This document shows positions 1 through 11,273 of a stretch of DNA of 64,000 nt, in pieces (position 1 is the stretch's first letter; each line of letters opens with the position of its first letter). Under the pieces are notes generated by a model, which saw only the letters and a program-made list of their open reading frames with translations, did no database searches and was not told where the DNA came from. Both the position numbers and the translations under genes were made by a program. Source of the stretch: Papaver somniferum (lineage: Eukaryota; Streptophyta; Magnoliopsida; Ranunculales; Papaveraceae); contig NC_039364.1 of NCBI RefSeq assembly GCF_003573695.1, positions 66,980,256 through 67,044,255 of the forward strand, given 5' to 3'.

Positions 1-439
1 CCACCAAGGGCCGGTTTTATGTCCTCTTGGTCGGTCCCTCACTTTTCCATAATTAGGTTTTATCACCTAATGCTCAATCGAGCACTATTTCAATAAATGA
101 TGAAACTGGCATTTAATCACCATTCTTTCACCAACTGGCCAACTCAGGACCCAGGTGCACGCTCATTTGAGCACTTGGGCACCACATGGACGTCCATCAT
201 CCCATGTGGTCGGTCCCTCTATCACTCATGAACTGTTTTCAGCAATTCATCAATTGACGAACGATTGATCAAAAATTAGGGTTTCAAACAAACGCTTCAC
301 GAATTCATCATTCTGAGCAAGTTCAAACACTAATAAATTTATGTTGATCCAAAAATCAACATCTGGATTAATTATATAATATTCGGTAGTCTACCAATAT
401 TTTAATTAATATTTTATTGGGTCACGTCACCAATAAGTA

Positions 440-645
440 ATTCGTCGAATTGAGCAATACTTGCTCAGTTGCTCGAATATTGATCCAACTATCAATATTC
501 AGTAATTTATCAGTAATTCGTCGAATTGAGCAATACTTGCTCAGTTGCTCGAATATTGATCTATCAATATTCAGTAATTTATCAGTAATTCGTCGAATTG
601 ATCAATACTTGCTCAGTTGCTTAAATATTGATCCAACTATCAATA
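440..645 (+). repeat. Tandem array of about 75-85 bp units in E1 LTR
   Basis: Three consecutive units each read TCGAATTGAGCAATACTTGC, then a GCTCGAATATTGATC block and TATCAATATTCAGTAATT. The same array occurs in the E1 3' LTR (about 44910-45050) and in E5 (about 53180-53320 and 63310-63450) with different unit numbers. The open reading frame over it (450-668) is a product of the repeat and is not a gene. Confidence 0.8.
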
Positions 646-1037
646 TAAATAATTCATCGAATCAATGAATCCCTGAGCATTCTTCACTCATGCTCAATTC
701 AACAAAACCTAGACTCATTGTCTAAGCAGTCAACAACTGAATAATAAAATACACCTATGTCATGCAGACTCCACGATTTGTGAGACACCAATCACGTCAC
801 ATGGGGGGATATCAATTAGGGTTTTGGTCTGGCGGCCTACGACACGTGGGTTCATCCACGATGAGAAATGTGAGTAAGTCGTGCAAACGGTTGAAGGAGT
901 TAGCGAAGTAGTGGGTGAACGGTTAACCAAGTCTCCGCACGACCTGGAACTGGTTTCTCCACGATTTCCCACTTCCCCACTCTTTCACTCAAGAAACCGT
1001 TACACTTATAAGGGTCAAGGTTTTACCATTCTGACAT

Positions 1038-1045
1038 TATAAATA
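1038..1045 (+). promoter_or_regulatory. TATA box of E1 5' LTR
   Basis: TATAAATA is followed by AAGTCTCTGAATCCATGATTG. The same block is found in every LTR 3' half in the window, about 410-430 bases before the LTR end. It probably sets the start of the genomic transcript, with the start site some 30 bases downstream. Confidence 0.7.
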
Positions 1046-1450
1046 AGTCTCTGAATCCATGATTGAGAACAACATTAATCTACATAAAATTCCTCGAGCA
1101 ATTACTCTCAAGAATTCGTCAATCTCCCAGAACTTATTCGAACTCATCAGTTCACAAAAACTTGCAGAAACCTTCAACACATCCACAATCCTTGATCATT
1201 GATCCCACACAATTCTCAGCTTCCATCCTACATATCAACCCATCTTTCTCTTTGTAACCGAATTGACTCTGGAACGACCATTGACTTGGTTTATGCCGGA
1301 TTCCTACAGATTGATCTCTCGAATCTAAGCACTCCCTTTGCAGTGCATCTGTGTGAGGTTAAGCAGTTTGATCGATTGAGGAGTCTCATCCGCACGCTCG
1401 ACTCTTCAATTTCCTAAAAAACCAGCAAATTGTTTTTCCCCATCTACAGA

Positions 1451-1469
1451 TTGGCGACCACAGTGGGAG
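1451..1469 (+). other. Primer-binding site (PBS) of E1
   Basis: TTGGCGACCACAGTGGGAG starts two bases after the LTR end. TGGCGAC followed by GTGGG resembles the PBS class of plant Tat-lineage elements. The specific tRNA was not determined. The same site follows the E2 and E5 5' LTRs. Confidence 0.8.
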
Positions 1470-1505
1470 ATTAATCTCTCGGTTAAAATCCCACATTTTC
1501 ACGAA

Positions 1506-1847
1506 ATGGATGGTCTTAGGTCTGGGTTAGTTACAAATGCAAACGACGCTAGCACTAGCAACAATAACAATGATGGTATTCCATAAACCATTCCTACTTC
1601 CAACGATGGTGATACCATTCCTCAAACCAGTGTTGAAAATCATCCTCTCTTCGGCCAACATTCTGAGGTAGTTAGAGAAAATCCTCCCACCATAGCTGAT
1701 CTCATGAAGGTCCAGGAAGTTCTCTCCAAAAATCAAACTGATATGGCTACTACTCAGAATGAGCTATACAATCATCTCAAAACTCTCACAGACAAAATCT
1801 CAAAGAAAACTAAGGAAGGGTCGGAGAAAGGAAAAGACAAAGAAACG
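1506..1847 (+). pseudogene. gag: E1 gag, N-terminal part, cut by E2
   Basis: The frame starts at ATG 1506 (MDGLRSGLVTNANDAS...) and continues through VENHPLFGQHSEVVREN and DLMKVQEVLSKNQTDMATT into a lysine-rich tract. It matches the gag N-terminus of E5 (from 54270) residue by residue in long stretches. An in-frame TAA lies at 1584-1586. The frame is broken at 1847, where E2 is inserted, and resumes at 20129. Gag would form the particle that packages the element RNA. Confidence 0.85.
1843..1847 (+). repeat. Target-site duplication AAACG, left of E2
   Basis: AAACG directly precedes the TG start of E2 and recurs at 20129-20133 directly after its CA end. A 5-bp duplication is standard for Ty3/gypsy integration. 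Confidence 0.92.
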
Positions 1848-2077
1848 TGTAGATGGTGGATTTTCGACAAAGGCTAAATTCGTAAACTCATAATTATATG
1901 AAACTCTGATTCAGCAATCAGACGTGAGTATCGAGACACGAGTCTCTCATCGAATTCTCAACAGAGAGTACTTTCTCTCAGAGTACATGTAGATATGTAG
2001 TCTCACGACCGGACAACGACATATCTAAGGAATACTGAATACTTTCAATGATTATTTCTATATAGCATCACGTGATG

Positions 2078-2235
2078 GACGGCTCCTAGACAGCTTGCTC
2101 TGCTAGTATAGAACAATAACGTCTTTAGGAACAAACAACGAGTTTATCCTGACTATATAAAGGATATGACTTACCGACAAGCTCATATCGGGATGATTAA
2201 TGCTCCTAGACAGCTTGCACTGCTAGTATAGAGCC
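2078..2235 (+). repeat. Two-unit repeat in E2 LTR (about 122 bp period)
   Basis: The block CTCCTAGACAGCTTGC...TGCTAGTATAGA occurs at about 2090 and 2212, and again in the 3' LTR at about 16708 and 16830. The E1-type LTRs carry a differently worded block at the corresponding position (GGCGGTTCTCCGTAA..., 42640 onward). Confidence 0.7.
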
Positions 2236-2267
2236 ACAAAGTTAATTATTCCTAATTACAATCGCTC

Positions 2268-2575
2268 ATATTCCATGGTCGAATCCACGACTGGTCCCAT
2301 GGAATGACAATAACAATTGTTCTGATTCTATGATCGAATCCATAGCTTGATCTCATAGAATAGCAATAACTATATTATCTCATTACTCTGATTTCATGAT
2401 CGAATCTACAACTGGTCTCATAAATGGTAATAGATAAACCTCAATTACTTTGATTCTATGGTCGAATCTACGATCCCATGGAATGGTAATGCTCACTTTA
2501 TTATTCTGAATTCGTAGTCGAATCCTCAGCTGATCCTATGAATTAATAATAAACATCTTATTACACAGTTTTGTG
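2268..2575 (+). repeat. Diverged array of CCATGG-type dyads in E2 5' LTR
   Basis: Units of about 60-70 bp each contain a left arm such as TTCCATGGTCGAATCCAC and a right arm such as CCCATGGAATG, giving an imperfect inverted repeat. The same array lies at 16890-17175, 43030-43260 and 48630-49040. Confidence 0.75.
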
Positions 2576-3085
2576 AATTATTCTCCACTGAATTCCACAA
2601 TTATTAATAAATAATCAACAACTGGGAGTCTGAGCTACCTCTAAGTAAGCCCCGATTCAAATGGTGAAGGTGTATTTAACGATGATACACTAACAGTCAC
2701 CGCACGAACGTGTATTTCAAAAATACAACGAAACGATGAACCTATGCAAAATAGAGAAGAAAATAATAAATAATTAAAAATATTGACCAAGGTACTAGGA
2801 GCACAGACACACGACCGACCGACCGTGTCGTGGTCAATGCCACGCCAGTTTTATATTTTTAATGCATTTTTATTATTTTCCATGATTTGATGAAAATCTT
2901 CTCATTTTATCAAATCTCCTTCGTCTCGAAGAAACTCCTCGGTTTCATGGTACTTTCATAAATCCATACAAAATAATACAAAATTAAGGAAAGGAGTGTG
3001 GGGCGTGACCATTGGCCAACCGACCATGCCTTGGTCCCAACCGGCCCACACCCACGGTTCCTTATTATTTTATTATTATTATTAT

Positions 3086-5404
3086 GAAAATTCTATTATA
3101 AAAGGGAGCCACTAAGTCATTTATTAATCAAAATCAATATTACAAGAGATGGTGGGTAACCTAGCAACAAGTTGGGCACCAACACCTTTCTGAATAACAA
3201 TTCCTAGCCTATGAAAAAGAGAATTGTCTATCTTAAAGTTGGCATCATGTCCTACCATGCAATTCCTTAATCTCTTCAGGAAAGTTAATAAATCCGTACT
3301 AAGCTCGCCAAAAGTGGAGAAAGCCAAAACACCGAATCCACATCCGAGAGAAGTGCAAACATCTAAGTATTTAGTGTTCTTGCGAGTAATTGCTGCAGAA
3401 ATGGCGTGACCTGGTACGAAGTGGCGTGACTTAGCACTGGTAAACGGAGAGACCCCAGTGACATCGAAACAAACATCCTTCCCATCTATCCAATTATAAA
3501 CCATGATGTCCGCTGGCCGAAAATCCTTATTATTGATGACACCCAAAGAAACCTCTTTTCTAGTCGCAACCCAGCTCTGTAACACATGTCTGCCAGAATA
3601 TCTTTTACTAAATCATGTCTGAATTTAAGCCCGACCTCGCTAGCACAATGGATAGCGTGGTCTCCAAAGATATCCATGAGTTTGCCACAACAGGTACATT
3701 TATTACCTTCCTCAAAAAGGGGTATAGCTAAACGATATTGTAAGACCGAGCTAAAGTGCCTGGAACCAACTTCCTGGTTGAGCCCAGGAATAGGTATTGC
3801 CTTAAGGAAATCCATAGCATGATCAGATTTATTACATTGCCAAACAGTAGCTTCACGTGTAGAAAAAGAAAAGCGAGTAAGTACCTTTTCCCTGATAGCT
3901 CCAAAGTAGATAGCAGCCAATGACTTCATGTAATGAGGGGCGGCATCATTAATGTTGAAATCAGAGAGGGGGATCTCACAAGCTTGTGTGAAACTCTGTA
4001 AAGTAGTATGGAAACCAAGGCATAAGTCGGTTGTAGCAGGCAGCCTCAAAATAGAATTCTGCAAATGCTGGGTCTGTGCCTGAGATGCAAGGTAACAGTA
4101 CTGCATAGTATCTTTCATAGTAAGAATACCCAGACCACCATCTTTGATGGGGAGAGTGGCTAGTCGCTGTTGGACTAAGCCAAAACCAGCCCCATCTCCG
4201 ACTATAAGACGACGAAGATATCGCATAAGATAATCATCAAAGCGCGTGGCAACATTCTGAATCGCCTTGGGGCAGGTAGTGCGTAAGGAAAAATATAACC
4301 TAGAAACTCCAGTACAGTTGCGCAAAAGCAAAAGTTCACACTGAGGATCATGCAGCTCTTAAATCTTGTCAATGAGCTGAGAAGTTTTGTCAATCCTGTT
4401 CAACACCACAGTACTACAGAAGTTCATATCTAGGCTGACTGGTCCACCAAGCAATTTAACACCATCTTTTGGCTTACCAATATTCGCAGGAAAGGCAGTA
4501 TCGGAATCCCTTCTCAGGTCATAAGAGGGCCAAAATAGTTCAGTCTTCGAAATATTCAAATGTAACCCGTAGGCAGGACCGTCCTCTTGGAGAATCTTCA
4601 ATGCCTTAGACACTTCCAAAGTGTCACCTGCGATGGTGCCATCGTCTAAATACCAGGCATGGAAATCCAACATACAAGTGGAATCAATCTTCTCGATAAG
4701 AGGGTGCAAAGCTAAAGCAAAAGGAAGGGGACCAAGAGGGTCACCCTGCTGAACCCCTTGTGCCGAGGAGAGTAAGTGTTCCTGATAATATAGCCTGGCG
4801 GGTTGCATATAGCAGAATTCAACCCAACGAGAGATGCTAGGGCAGTGTGTTCTTACCTCACGGATAATAGTAGATCGATCAACCATGTTGAAAGCATTTG
4901 AAAAATCTATCAATAACATAGATTTGGTGTTATCAGATCCATGCATTTCAAGCAATCTATTCGCCGCATGTAGAATACTTTCTCCGCCGCAAGGGATGCC
5001 AACTCCATATTGGTGATTGCCAAGATAGTTGTTCAAGTTTTTGCAAACAGAAGTAGCTGCTAACTTAGAACACATCCTGCGCCATATGGTGCCTACAACG
5101 ATTGGTCTCAAACCACCACCAGGTTTAAGTAGTGGGGTTAAAGAGGCACTGGCTACAAATATACCAAGGGAAGGAGGGAATTTACCTGCAAGACACAGGT
5201 TCACAACGCCAGTAATCGACAGGAGCAAATCATCAGAGATCGCAGCACCAGCTCCACTCATAGCGTCCAACAAATGATGAGCACGTAGACCGTCTCTGCC
5301 ACAAGATGTCCCCTTGGGGAAGCTCTTAAGGGCTGCAAGCACAGCCTTGGAATCAACAGTCAGGGAAGGTGTTGAGACAGCTTCAGTGGGTAGAAAAAAC
5401 CATG
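3086..5404 (-). mobile_element. 5'-truncated non-LTR retrotransposon in E2 5' LTR
   Basis: This segment is missing from the E2 3' LTR, where TTATTATTATT at about 17690 runs on without a break. Here the TTA/ATT tract is interrupted at about 3085 and resumes at about 5405. The coding strand is minus. The open frame runs straight into the upstream junction at 5404 with no start codon or 5' UTR, so the element is 5'-truncated, as expected of target-primed reverse transcription. The 3' UTR is only about 38 bases. The target-site duplication cannot be fixed because the target is itself an ATT microsatellite. Confidence 0.85.
3124..5404 (-). pseudogene. Non-LTR RT with CCHC knuckle and restriction-like endonuclease (broken)
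   Basis: Reading from 5404 leftward, an N-terminal FPKGTSCGRDGLRAHH block leads into an RT domain: GGLRPIVVGTIWRR, LLIDFSNAFNMVD, GVQQGDPLGP and the catalytic WYLDDG (about 4650). A long thumb/linker follows, then CTCCGK...GDHAIHC (C-x2-C...H-x4-C, about 3640-3700) and FRPADIMVYNW...CFDVTG (about 3445-3520), which resembles a PD-(D/E)XK-like restriction-like endonuclease core. There is an in-frame TAA at 4359-4361 and a one-base frameshift in an A-run near 3550. Plant LINEs are usually L1 or RTE types with an apurinic-type nuclease before the RT. The C-terminal nuclease order here is that of R2-like elements. I see no N-terminal DNA-binding fingers, because that part is missing. Confidence 0.8.
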
Positions 5405-5516
5405 TTTATTATTATTATTATTATTATTTCTCTAATTTCATGAAAAAACTCCTTGATTTCATGGTATTTTTGCACAAATCATCAAATAATAATAAAATAA
5501 AATAAATTATGAAAAC

Positions 5517-6160
5517 TTGTGGGACCGGGACTTGGCCAGCCGGCCATTCCCTAGCCGGTCCCACACCCCCCTTTGTTTTATTATTTTATTATTAGTTTTC
5601 CTTGAATTCATCAAATTCCTTGATTTCATGGTATTTCTCTCAAATTAGGAAAAATTCCCTCAAATCATCAAAAATACCTAAAAAATATTAAAAAAATTAT
5701 GAAAACTCATGGGACCGGGCCCAAGCCGGCCGGCTATGCCTCCATGGTCCCACACGCCCTTGTTTTTATTATTTTAATATTTTTTGCTTCCCTGAACTCA
5801 TGAAAACTCCTTCAGTTCTTGGAAACTCCCTAAATTCATCAAATTTCTCAAAATTTATGAATTTTTCATAAAATTGTAATAAAATTAGGGAAACTTGTGG
5901 GACCGGCCCTGGCCGGCCGGCCATGCCTTCCACGGTCCCACACACCCTTGTTTTATTATTTTAATATCTTTTGCTTCCTTGAACTCATGAAAACTCCTTC
6001 AATTCGTGAAAACTCCCAAAATTTATCAAATTTCTCAAAATTCATGAATTTTTCATAAAATCATCAAAATATTATAAAATCAAGGAAAAGGCACGACGGG
6101 ACCGTGGTCACAACCGGCCGACCATGCCTTGACCACGGCGGTCCCACGCCTCCTCATTCC
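5517..6160 (+). repeat. Array of GC-rich dyad units of about 185-205 bp in E2 5' LTR
   Basis: Four successive units (about 5519, 5707, 5897, 6097) each have GGGACCG, then a GCCGGCCGGCC-type core, then CGGTCCCAC, followed by AT-rich spacer with TTATTATTTTAATAT and CTCATGAAAACTCC. The arms are complementary, so each unit can form a hairpin in RNA. Equivalent units are at 17629-18420, 43490-43960, 49300-49750, 52140-52390 and 62110-62360. Confidence 0.8.
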
Positions 6161-7438
6161 TTATTTTTTTAATTATTTTTCATCATCTCATGGTGTTTTC
6201 CTCAGTTTCGTCGAAACCCTAATTTTGGCATATTTTCTCGAATGGATGCTCAATTGCACGCCAGAAAATATCAAAATTCTCAGGACTGAGACACGGACGC
6301 CTTGGAGACACAAGAATGCTATCTTGACCGACCAAGATTGGCTCTTTGGCTCACGGAAGCCGGTCCCATCAATTTTCACAGTTTTGACCTAATTTGCACA
6401 ATTGCTCGTATTAGATCCAAAACTCTTCCAAACACTTTGGATTTTCATGAAGTGATCGTCAGGCGGTCACGTGACAACTCAGGGACGGTTTCATGAATCC
6501 ATGGTCGGTCTCTCGCCTCGTCATAATTAATTAGGTTTTCTCGCCTAAGGCTCAGACGAGCATTTTGAATAAATTATTAAGCCAGCATTTAATCATTCTT
6601 CCACCAACAAATCGTCAACTCTTCAGGAGTTCTTTGTATTCGCTCACGTGAGCATATGGACAATACATGGTTGATCCACGGTCCCATGTAGTCGCTCCCT
6701 CCTTCATCCCATGGTTAAAATTCTGACGAACCATGAATTGATCATCAATTGATCAAATTAGGGTTTCTGAATCCAAGGATCATCATCCCAGATTCTAACC
6801 TTAATAATTTTATGACGACCTCATGGTCATTAATTTTATTAATTATGCTCGGTTCAACAACCAGTATTCTAATTAATATTTTTGGTACGCTGCCAATAAT
6901 CCATCAGATGAGCAACACATGCTCAGACGATCAAATATTCAACAATTCATCACATGAGCAGCGCTTGCTCATATGAGGAATATTTTCTCAATATTGGTTC
7001 AACAATCAATATTCAACGATCCATCGAATGAGCAATACTTTCTCACTTCATCGTAAGAACTATACCTCTGTCTCATGACATGTTCAATTCATGAGTTTCA
7101 GAACATCATGTTCAACTCAACGACTACATGGAATTATTGTCCCATCAAACCACGAAGTCATCAATTGACTAACAAAACACGAGACGTCAATCGTGTCACT
7201 TGGGGGGATATCACTTAGGGTTTTTGGTCTGGTGGTCTACAGCACGTGTGTTCAAACACACGATGGAATGTGAGCAAGTCGTGCAATCAGTTGAAGGAAT
7301 TCACGAGGTAGTGGGTGGAAAATCGACCAAGTCTCCACACGTTGAGCAATTGGTTTCAAACACGATCTCCACTTCCCCACTCCTTGATTCCATCAACTGT
7401 CACACTTCATGGAATCATGGTGTCTACAATTCCAGCAA

Positions 7439-7446
7439 TATAAATA
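7439..7446 (+). promoter_or_regulatory. TATA box of E2 5' LTR
   Basis: TATAAATA followed by AAGTCTCTGAATCATGATTG, matching the E1 and E5 blocks. It lies about 420 bases before the LTR end. Confidence 0.7.
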
Positions 7447-7867
7447 AGTCTCTGAATCATGATTGAAGCATCATCAGTATCATCAATCTCACGTCAAACT
7501 GACAACACGAGATCATCAACTCATCAATTGAGCAACTACTCTCAATTGAGCAATTTCAATCACTCAGAACTTACAGTATTCAGAATTCGCACACCCACAA
7601 TCTTTGATTACCATTGATTCCACACATTTCTCAGCTTCCCTCCTACAGATCAACCCATCCTCTCTTGTGACCGAATTTACTCTGGAACGGTCATTGTCTT
7701 GATTTAGGACGGAGTACTACAGATTTATCTCCCGAATCTAAAGCACCCCCTTTGCAGCGGTGCATCTGTGTGAGGATTAACATTTCGCTCGGTTCGAGTA
7801 GCCTCCTCCGTACGGTCGTCTCCTCAATTCCTTAAAAACCAGCAAATCGTTTTTCCCCATCTACAGA

Positions 7868-7886
7868 TTGGCGACCACAGTGGGAG
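7868..7886 (+). other. PBS of E2
   Basis: TTGGCGACCACAGTGGGAG lies two bases after the LTR end and is identical to the E1 PBS. The following leader (ATTAATCTCTCGGTT) is also shared with E1. Confidence 0.82.
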
Positions 7887-7922
7887 ATTAATCTCTCGGT
7901 TGCAATCTAACAAGCTCACAAG

Positions 7923-8224
7923 ATGGTTGGTCTAAGGATTAATTCAACTAATTCAGATCAGAATATTTCAAACGACAAAATTTCTCATGTTACACCTGGC
8001 GGCATGGAAGGCAGAGTGGTCCCACTTTGGCAGAGGTGGCTCAAATCCTAGAGGTCCATACCAGGAACATGGACCTGATGAAGGAGACGATAAACCACAT
8101 CCTCGACTTTCTCATCAAATTAACATCCGAGTTAGGCGGTAACTCCGCTCCATAAGTCTCAACACCGGGGACTGAAGCGTCATCTGATCCTCGAATCAAC
8201 ATCTTCACCACATACGAGAAGCCG
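7923..8224 (+). pseudogene. gag: E2 gag remnant; capsid core deleted
   Basis: A frame begins at ATG 7923 (MVGLRINSTNSDQN...). After an early shift, a second frame reads AEVAQILEVHTRNMDLMKE, which matches the position and character of the E1/E5 gag segment DLMKVQEVLAKNQTDM. Only about 300 bases separate it from the protease region, whereas E5 needs about 1.6 kb for gag. The SRFLEALGEHEH...GRAYTWYNNI core seen in E1 and E5 is absent. E2 therefore could not make its own particle. Confidence 0.72.
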
Positions 8225-9094
8225 GTGGAACAAGAGGTCACACATTTGATCAAAAATCTATGTGAACTCCTGCACTTCTCCAGGGATCAACGCACAGACA
8301 CATTTTCAGCACTCAACCAGATATCATCCAGCGTGCAAATAACGCCATCAACACCATCAGTTGAAGAAGTCTCCCTAGTGCATGAGCATTCGATCGACAA
8401 CATCTCTTTTGGAGAAGAAGATCGCATGACGGATGAAGGACACAATCGAGCATTGTATGTCACTGGTTTCATCAAAGGCATCGAATTTAGAAGAGCTCTT
8501 GATGACACCGGTGCTTCTACCAAAATTGTCACCATGAAGACTCTCAGGATGGCCAGGTTCCCACAAGGTAAAATCGTTCGATATCCCATCTTAATGACAG
8601 GATTTGAAGGGAGTCAAATCCATACATATGGATATGCATACATAGATTTGAGGGTGGGGACGATTCGATCGAAAGCGAAGTTTCATGTGATCGAGCAAGA
8701 ACCTGACTAACATATAATACTGGGACGCCCGTGGCTCCATGATAATAAGGTGGTTCCCTCAACATACCATCAATGCATGAAGGCCCTGCTCGACAACAAG
8801 ATCGTTCGCATTCCGGCTTCATCATCTCCTTATGCTCCCGTCTATGATACTGAGTTCCTTGAATCTCAAAAAGGCATCCCGGAACCTCCAAGCAGGATTC
8901 ACAGTACTCCACTTCCAAGCTGGAAGACTATCGAGAAGGCTGATAATGATCCATCATCCTCAACTGCTAAAGTGATCAAGTCACCTACTACACCGACTAA
9001 ACGCCATAATGATCAAGTCTCAACTCCAGGGACAAACTTCATGACCGATCGATACATAGAAGGGAGAGTCATTTATCGCCGACGGAAAGATTAG
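8225..9094 (+). pseudogene. pol: E2 aspartic protease region of pol
   Basis: The frame has RALDDTGASTKIVTMKTLRM (DTGAS active-site motif, about residue 92), a GSQIHTYGYAYIDLRVG strand region and HIILGRPWLHDNKVV, typical of retropepsins. An in-frame TAA at 8708-8710 separates the two halves and a TAG at 9092-9094 ends the linker. Beyond both stops the same frame continues into RT. The enzyme would process the Gag-Pol polyprotein. Confidence 0.85.
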
Positions 9095-10036
9095 CAATTA
9101 ATCGGGGAGAACGATGAAAAGTCTCCCCACCATGAAGAATCATGTCAGAGTGAACAATCACTTGAAGAAGTCCAAGATGCCCCACGACAACTACAGGATG
9201 GTACTGACTCTACCACTGACGATCTTGAAACAATCAACATTGGGGCTGAAGACGATCCAAGGCCAATCCTGATCAGTTCAGCGCTATCACCAGAGGAGCG
9301 GACCGAGCTTGTGAAATTATTAAAAGAATATCAAGATGTCTTCGCCTGGACGTACGAAGAAATTCCGGGTCTGGATGACAAACTCGTCACCCATCACTTG
9401 CACATCGTCCCTGGTTCCAAAGCTGTCAAACAACCGCCCAGACAATTTAGACACGAAGTCGAGGAGCAAATCAAGGTCGAAATCCAAAAACTGTTGGCAG
9501 CAGGGTTCATCAAACCTATTCTTCATCCAACGTGGCTAGCAAATGTGGTACCTGTTAAGAAGAAAAATGGTCAAATCAGATGTTGTGTCGACTTCAGGAA
9601 CTTGAATAAATGTTGTCTGAAGGATGATTTCCCTCTACCCAACATTGACATGCTCGTCGATGCAACCAGCGGTCACGGCATGTTCTCGTTCATGGACGGC
9701 TATAGTGGGTATAACCAGATCAAGATGTATGAACATGACGCCAACAAGACTGCGTTCCGTACTCCCATTGGGAATTTTCACTACACCGTAATGCCCTTTG
9801 GATTAAAGAATGCTGGTGCCACCTATCAACGAGCCATGACTGCCATATTCCACGACATGATGCACAAGCAAGTAGAAGACTATGTTGATGATGTGGTGGT
9901 AAAATTGAAGACTCGAGCATCTGATCTTGAAGTTCTAAGGCAGGTGTTCGAAAGGTGCAGAGAATACAAATTATACTTTAAAGTGCGCATTCGGAGCTTC
10001 TTCCGGAAAATTCTTAGGATTCCTGGTCACGGCTGA
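9095..10036 (+). pseudogene. pol: E2 reverse transcriptase
   Basis: In the same frame as the protease, the RT begins near LVKLLKEYQDVFAWTYEEIPG. It shows IRCCVDFRNLNKCCLKDDFPLP, MFSFMDGYSGYNQIKM, FRTPIGNFHYTVMPFGLKNAGATYQR and the catalytic VEDYVDDVVVK box (about 9875-9900). These are the standard Ty3/gypsy RT motifs in order. The frame is lost near 9982 by a one- or two-base length change. The next frame carries on with the conserved GKFLGFLVTAEGIKVDP end of the palm/thumb. Confidence 0.92.
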
Positions 10037-10735
10037 AGGGATCAAAGTCGACCCCGACAAGGCAAAAACTATTACCACCATGCCTCCCCCACGTACCGTG
10101 AAGGAACTACAGAGCTTTATGGGCAAGGTAAATTATATTCGACGCTTCATTCCTGGATTATCCTAACTCATTGCTTCGTTCACACCTCTGCTGAAGAAAG
10201 GAGCAAGCTTCACTTGGACAGCTGTTCAACAAGAAGCTTTCCATAAAATACAACATATATTATTATCACCGGCCGTCATGAGGTCTCCAGTGTAGGGATG
10301 ACCCCTGATTCTTTACACAGCCTCCAGTGACGTCACCGTTGGCACACTCCTCGCTCAAGAAGACGACGAAGGCGTCGAACGACCGATTTACTGCTTCAGC
10401 CGCACAATGAGAGATGCTCAACTACGATATCCAAAGGCCGAAAGAGCATGCCTGACATTGGTACATGCAATCCAGAAGTTCAGACATTACTTACTATCTA
10501 ATAGGGTCGTACTCATCTCCAAATATGATCCCATAAAGTTCTTGTTATCAAAGCCAGCCTTGATAGGAAGACTGGCGAAGTGGCTACTCCAGATGTCAGA
10601 ATTTGACATAGCTTGCACGCCACCTAAATCCATCAAAGGTCAAGCGGTCGCAGACTTGCTCGCCGTTTTTCCAGGGGAAGACACAACAACACTACATGAA
10701 GAAGTTCCCGGCGAATTCCCAGACATCTTGGTCAT
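10037..10735 (+). pseudogene. pol: E2 RT thumb, connection and first RNase H
   Basis: In the frame that continues to 12818, VKELQSFMGKVNYIRRFIPG is followed by a TAA near 10164 and two stops near 10294-10300. Then come LILYTASSDVTVGTLLAQ, ERPIYCFSRTMRDAQLRYPKAERACLTLVHAI and LISKYDPIKFLLSKPALIGRLAKWLLQMSEFDI, the usual gypsy RNase H sequence. This domain would degrade RNA in the RNA/DNA hybrid. In Tat-lineage elements it is considered degenerate and is supplemented by the second RNase H. Confidence 0.85.
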
Positions 10736-11273
10736 CAAGGAAGAAACATGGCTTCTATACTTTGATGGATCTGCCACCCCTAGTAGTAATACCGGAGGAG
10801 CGGGCATAGTGCTGGTGTCTCCATCTGGTTAAGTTTTCTCACATTCGTTCAAGTTGGATTTCCACTGCACCAACAACTCAGCGGAATATGAAGCCTTCCT
10901 ATTAGGATTATCCTTGGCCAAGCAAGCAGTAGCAACACACCTCGAGATAAGGGGAGATTCAAAATTATTGGTCAACCAGATGAATGGAACGTATTCTCTC
11001 AAAGAAATCACACTTGCTCCATTCATAACTGAAGCTCAACGATTGTTGACCTATTTTGCTGACGCAACGATCGTCCATACTGGACGGACAAACAATAGGC
11101 ATGCTGATTGCCTAGCAACTCTCGCCTCCAAGCTACAATTCGAAGGAGCACAGAAAACGATCACTGTACAGAGGCGTACGGTATCATCAACTTGGCTCAC
11201 TCAGATCAAAGAGATTCCAGCGAACGATTGGCGAGCACCCATCATTCATGAATTGAGCAGCTCTATTTCATAA
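10736..11273 (+). pseudogene. pol: E2 second, archaeal-type RNase H (aRNH), Tat hallmark
   Basis: The order is WLLYFDGSATPSSNTGGAG, NNSAEYEAFLLGLSLA, LEIRGDSKLLVNQMNG and TNNRHADCLATLAS. The four acidic positions of an RNase HI-like active site (D, E, D, D) are all visible. An in-frame TAA lies near 10830 and another at 11271-11273. Presence of this extra domain between RNase H and integrase is the diagnostic feature of the plant Tat lineage. Confidence 0.9.

Larger units (their letters stand above)
1..1448 (+). mobile_element. E1 5' LTR, 3' part (Tat-lineage Ty3/gypsy)
   Basis: The segment aligns almost colinearly with 44474-45844, the 3' part of the E1 3' LTR. It ends in CATCTACA immediately before a primer-binding site. 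The LTR start lies left of the window. By eye, about 12 mismatches occur in about 220 aligned bases around 760-980 versus 45156-45375, so the two LTRs are roughly 5 percent diverged there. It contains a TATA box at 1038 and a short tandem array at 440-640. Confidence 0.9.
1848..7865 (+). mobile_element. E2 5' LTR, interrupted by a non-LTR insertion
   Basis: It aligns with the 3661-bp 3' LTR at 16468-20128, apart from an extra segment of about 2.3 kb at 3086-5404. It begins TGTAGATGGTGGATTTTCGAC and ends CATCTACA before the PBS. By eye, about 12-13 differences occur in about 195 aligned bases near 7200-7390 versus 19465-19655. Confidence 0.92.

Noticed and set aside
450..668. 72-residue frame with internal repeat RRIxQYLLSCxNID
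   Set aside because: The protein repeat only mirrors the DNA tandem array in the LTR, and unit number differs between LTR copies.
2268..2575. Regular dyad repeats considered as a CRISPR array
   Set aside because: Units are diverged, spacers are not unique, and the context is a plant LTR.
6129..6496. Frames repeated at 18370-18761 with similar peptides
   Set aside because: They are LTR sequence present in both E2 LTRs, in three phases and on both strands, with no known domain.
9720..9920. Minus-strand frame opposite E2 RT, and similar shadows opposite gag and integrase
   Set aside because: The plus strand carries clear RT motifs here. The minus frame has no domain and no splice context.
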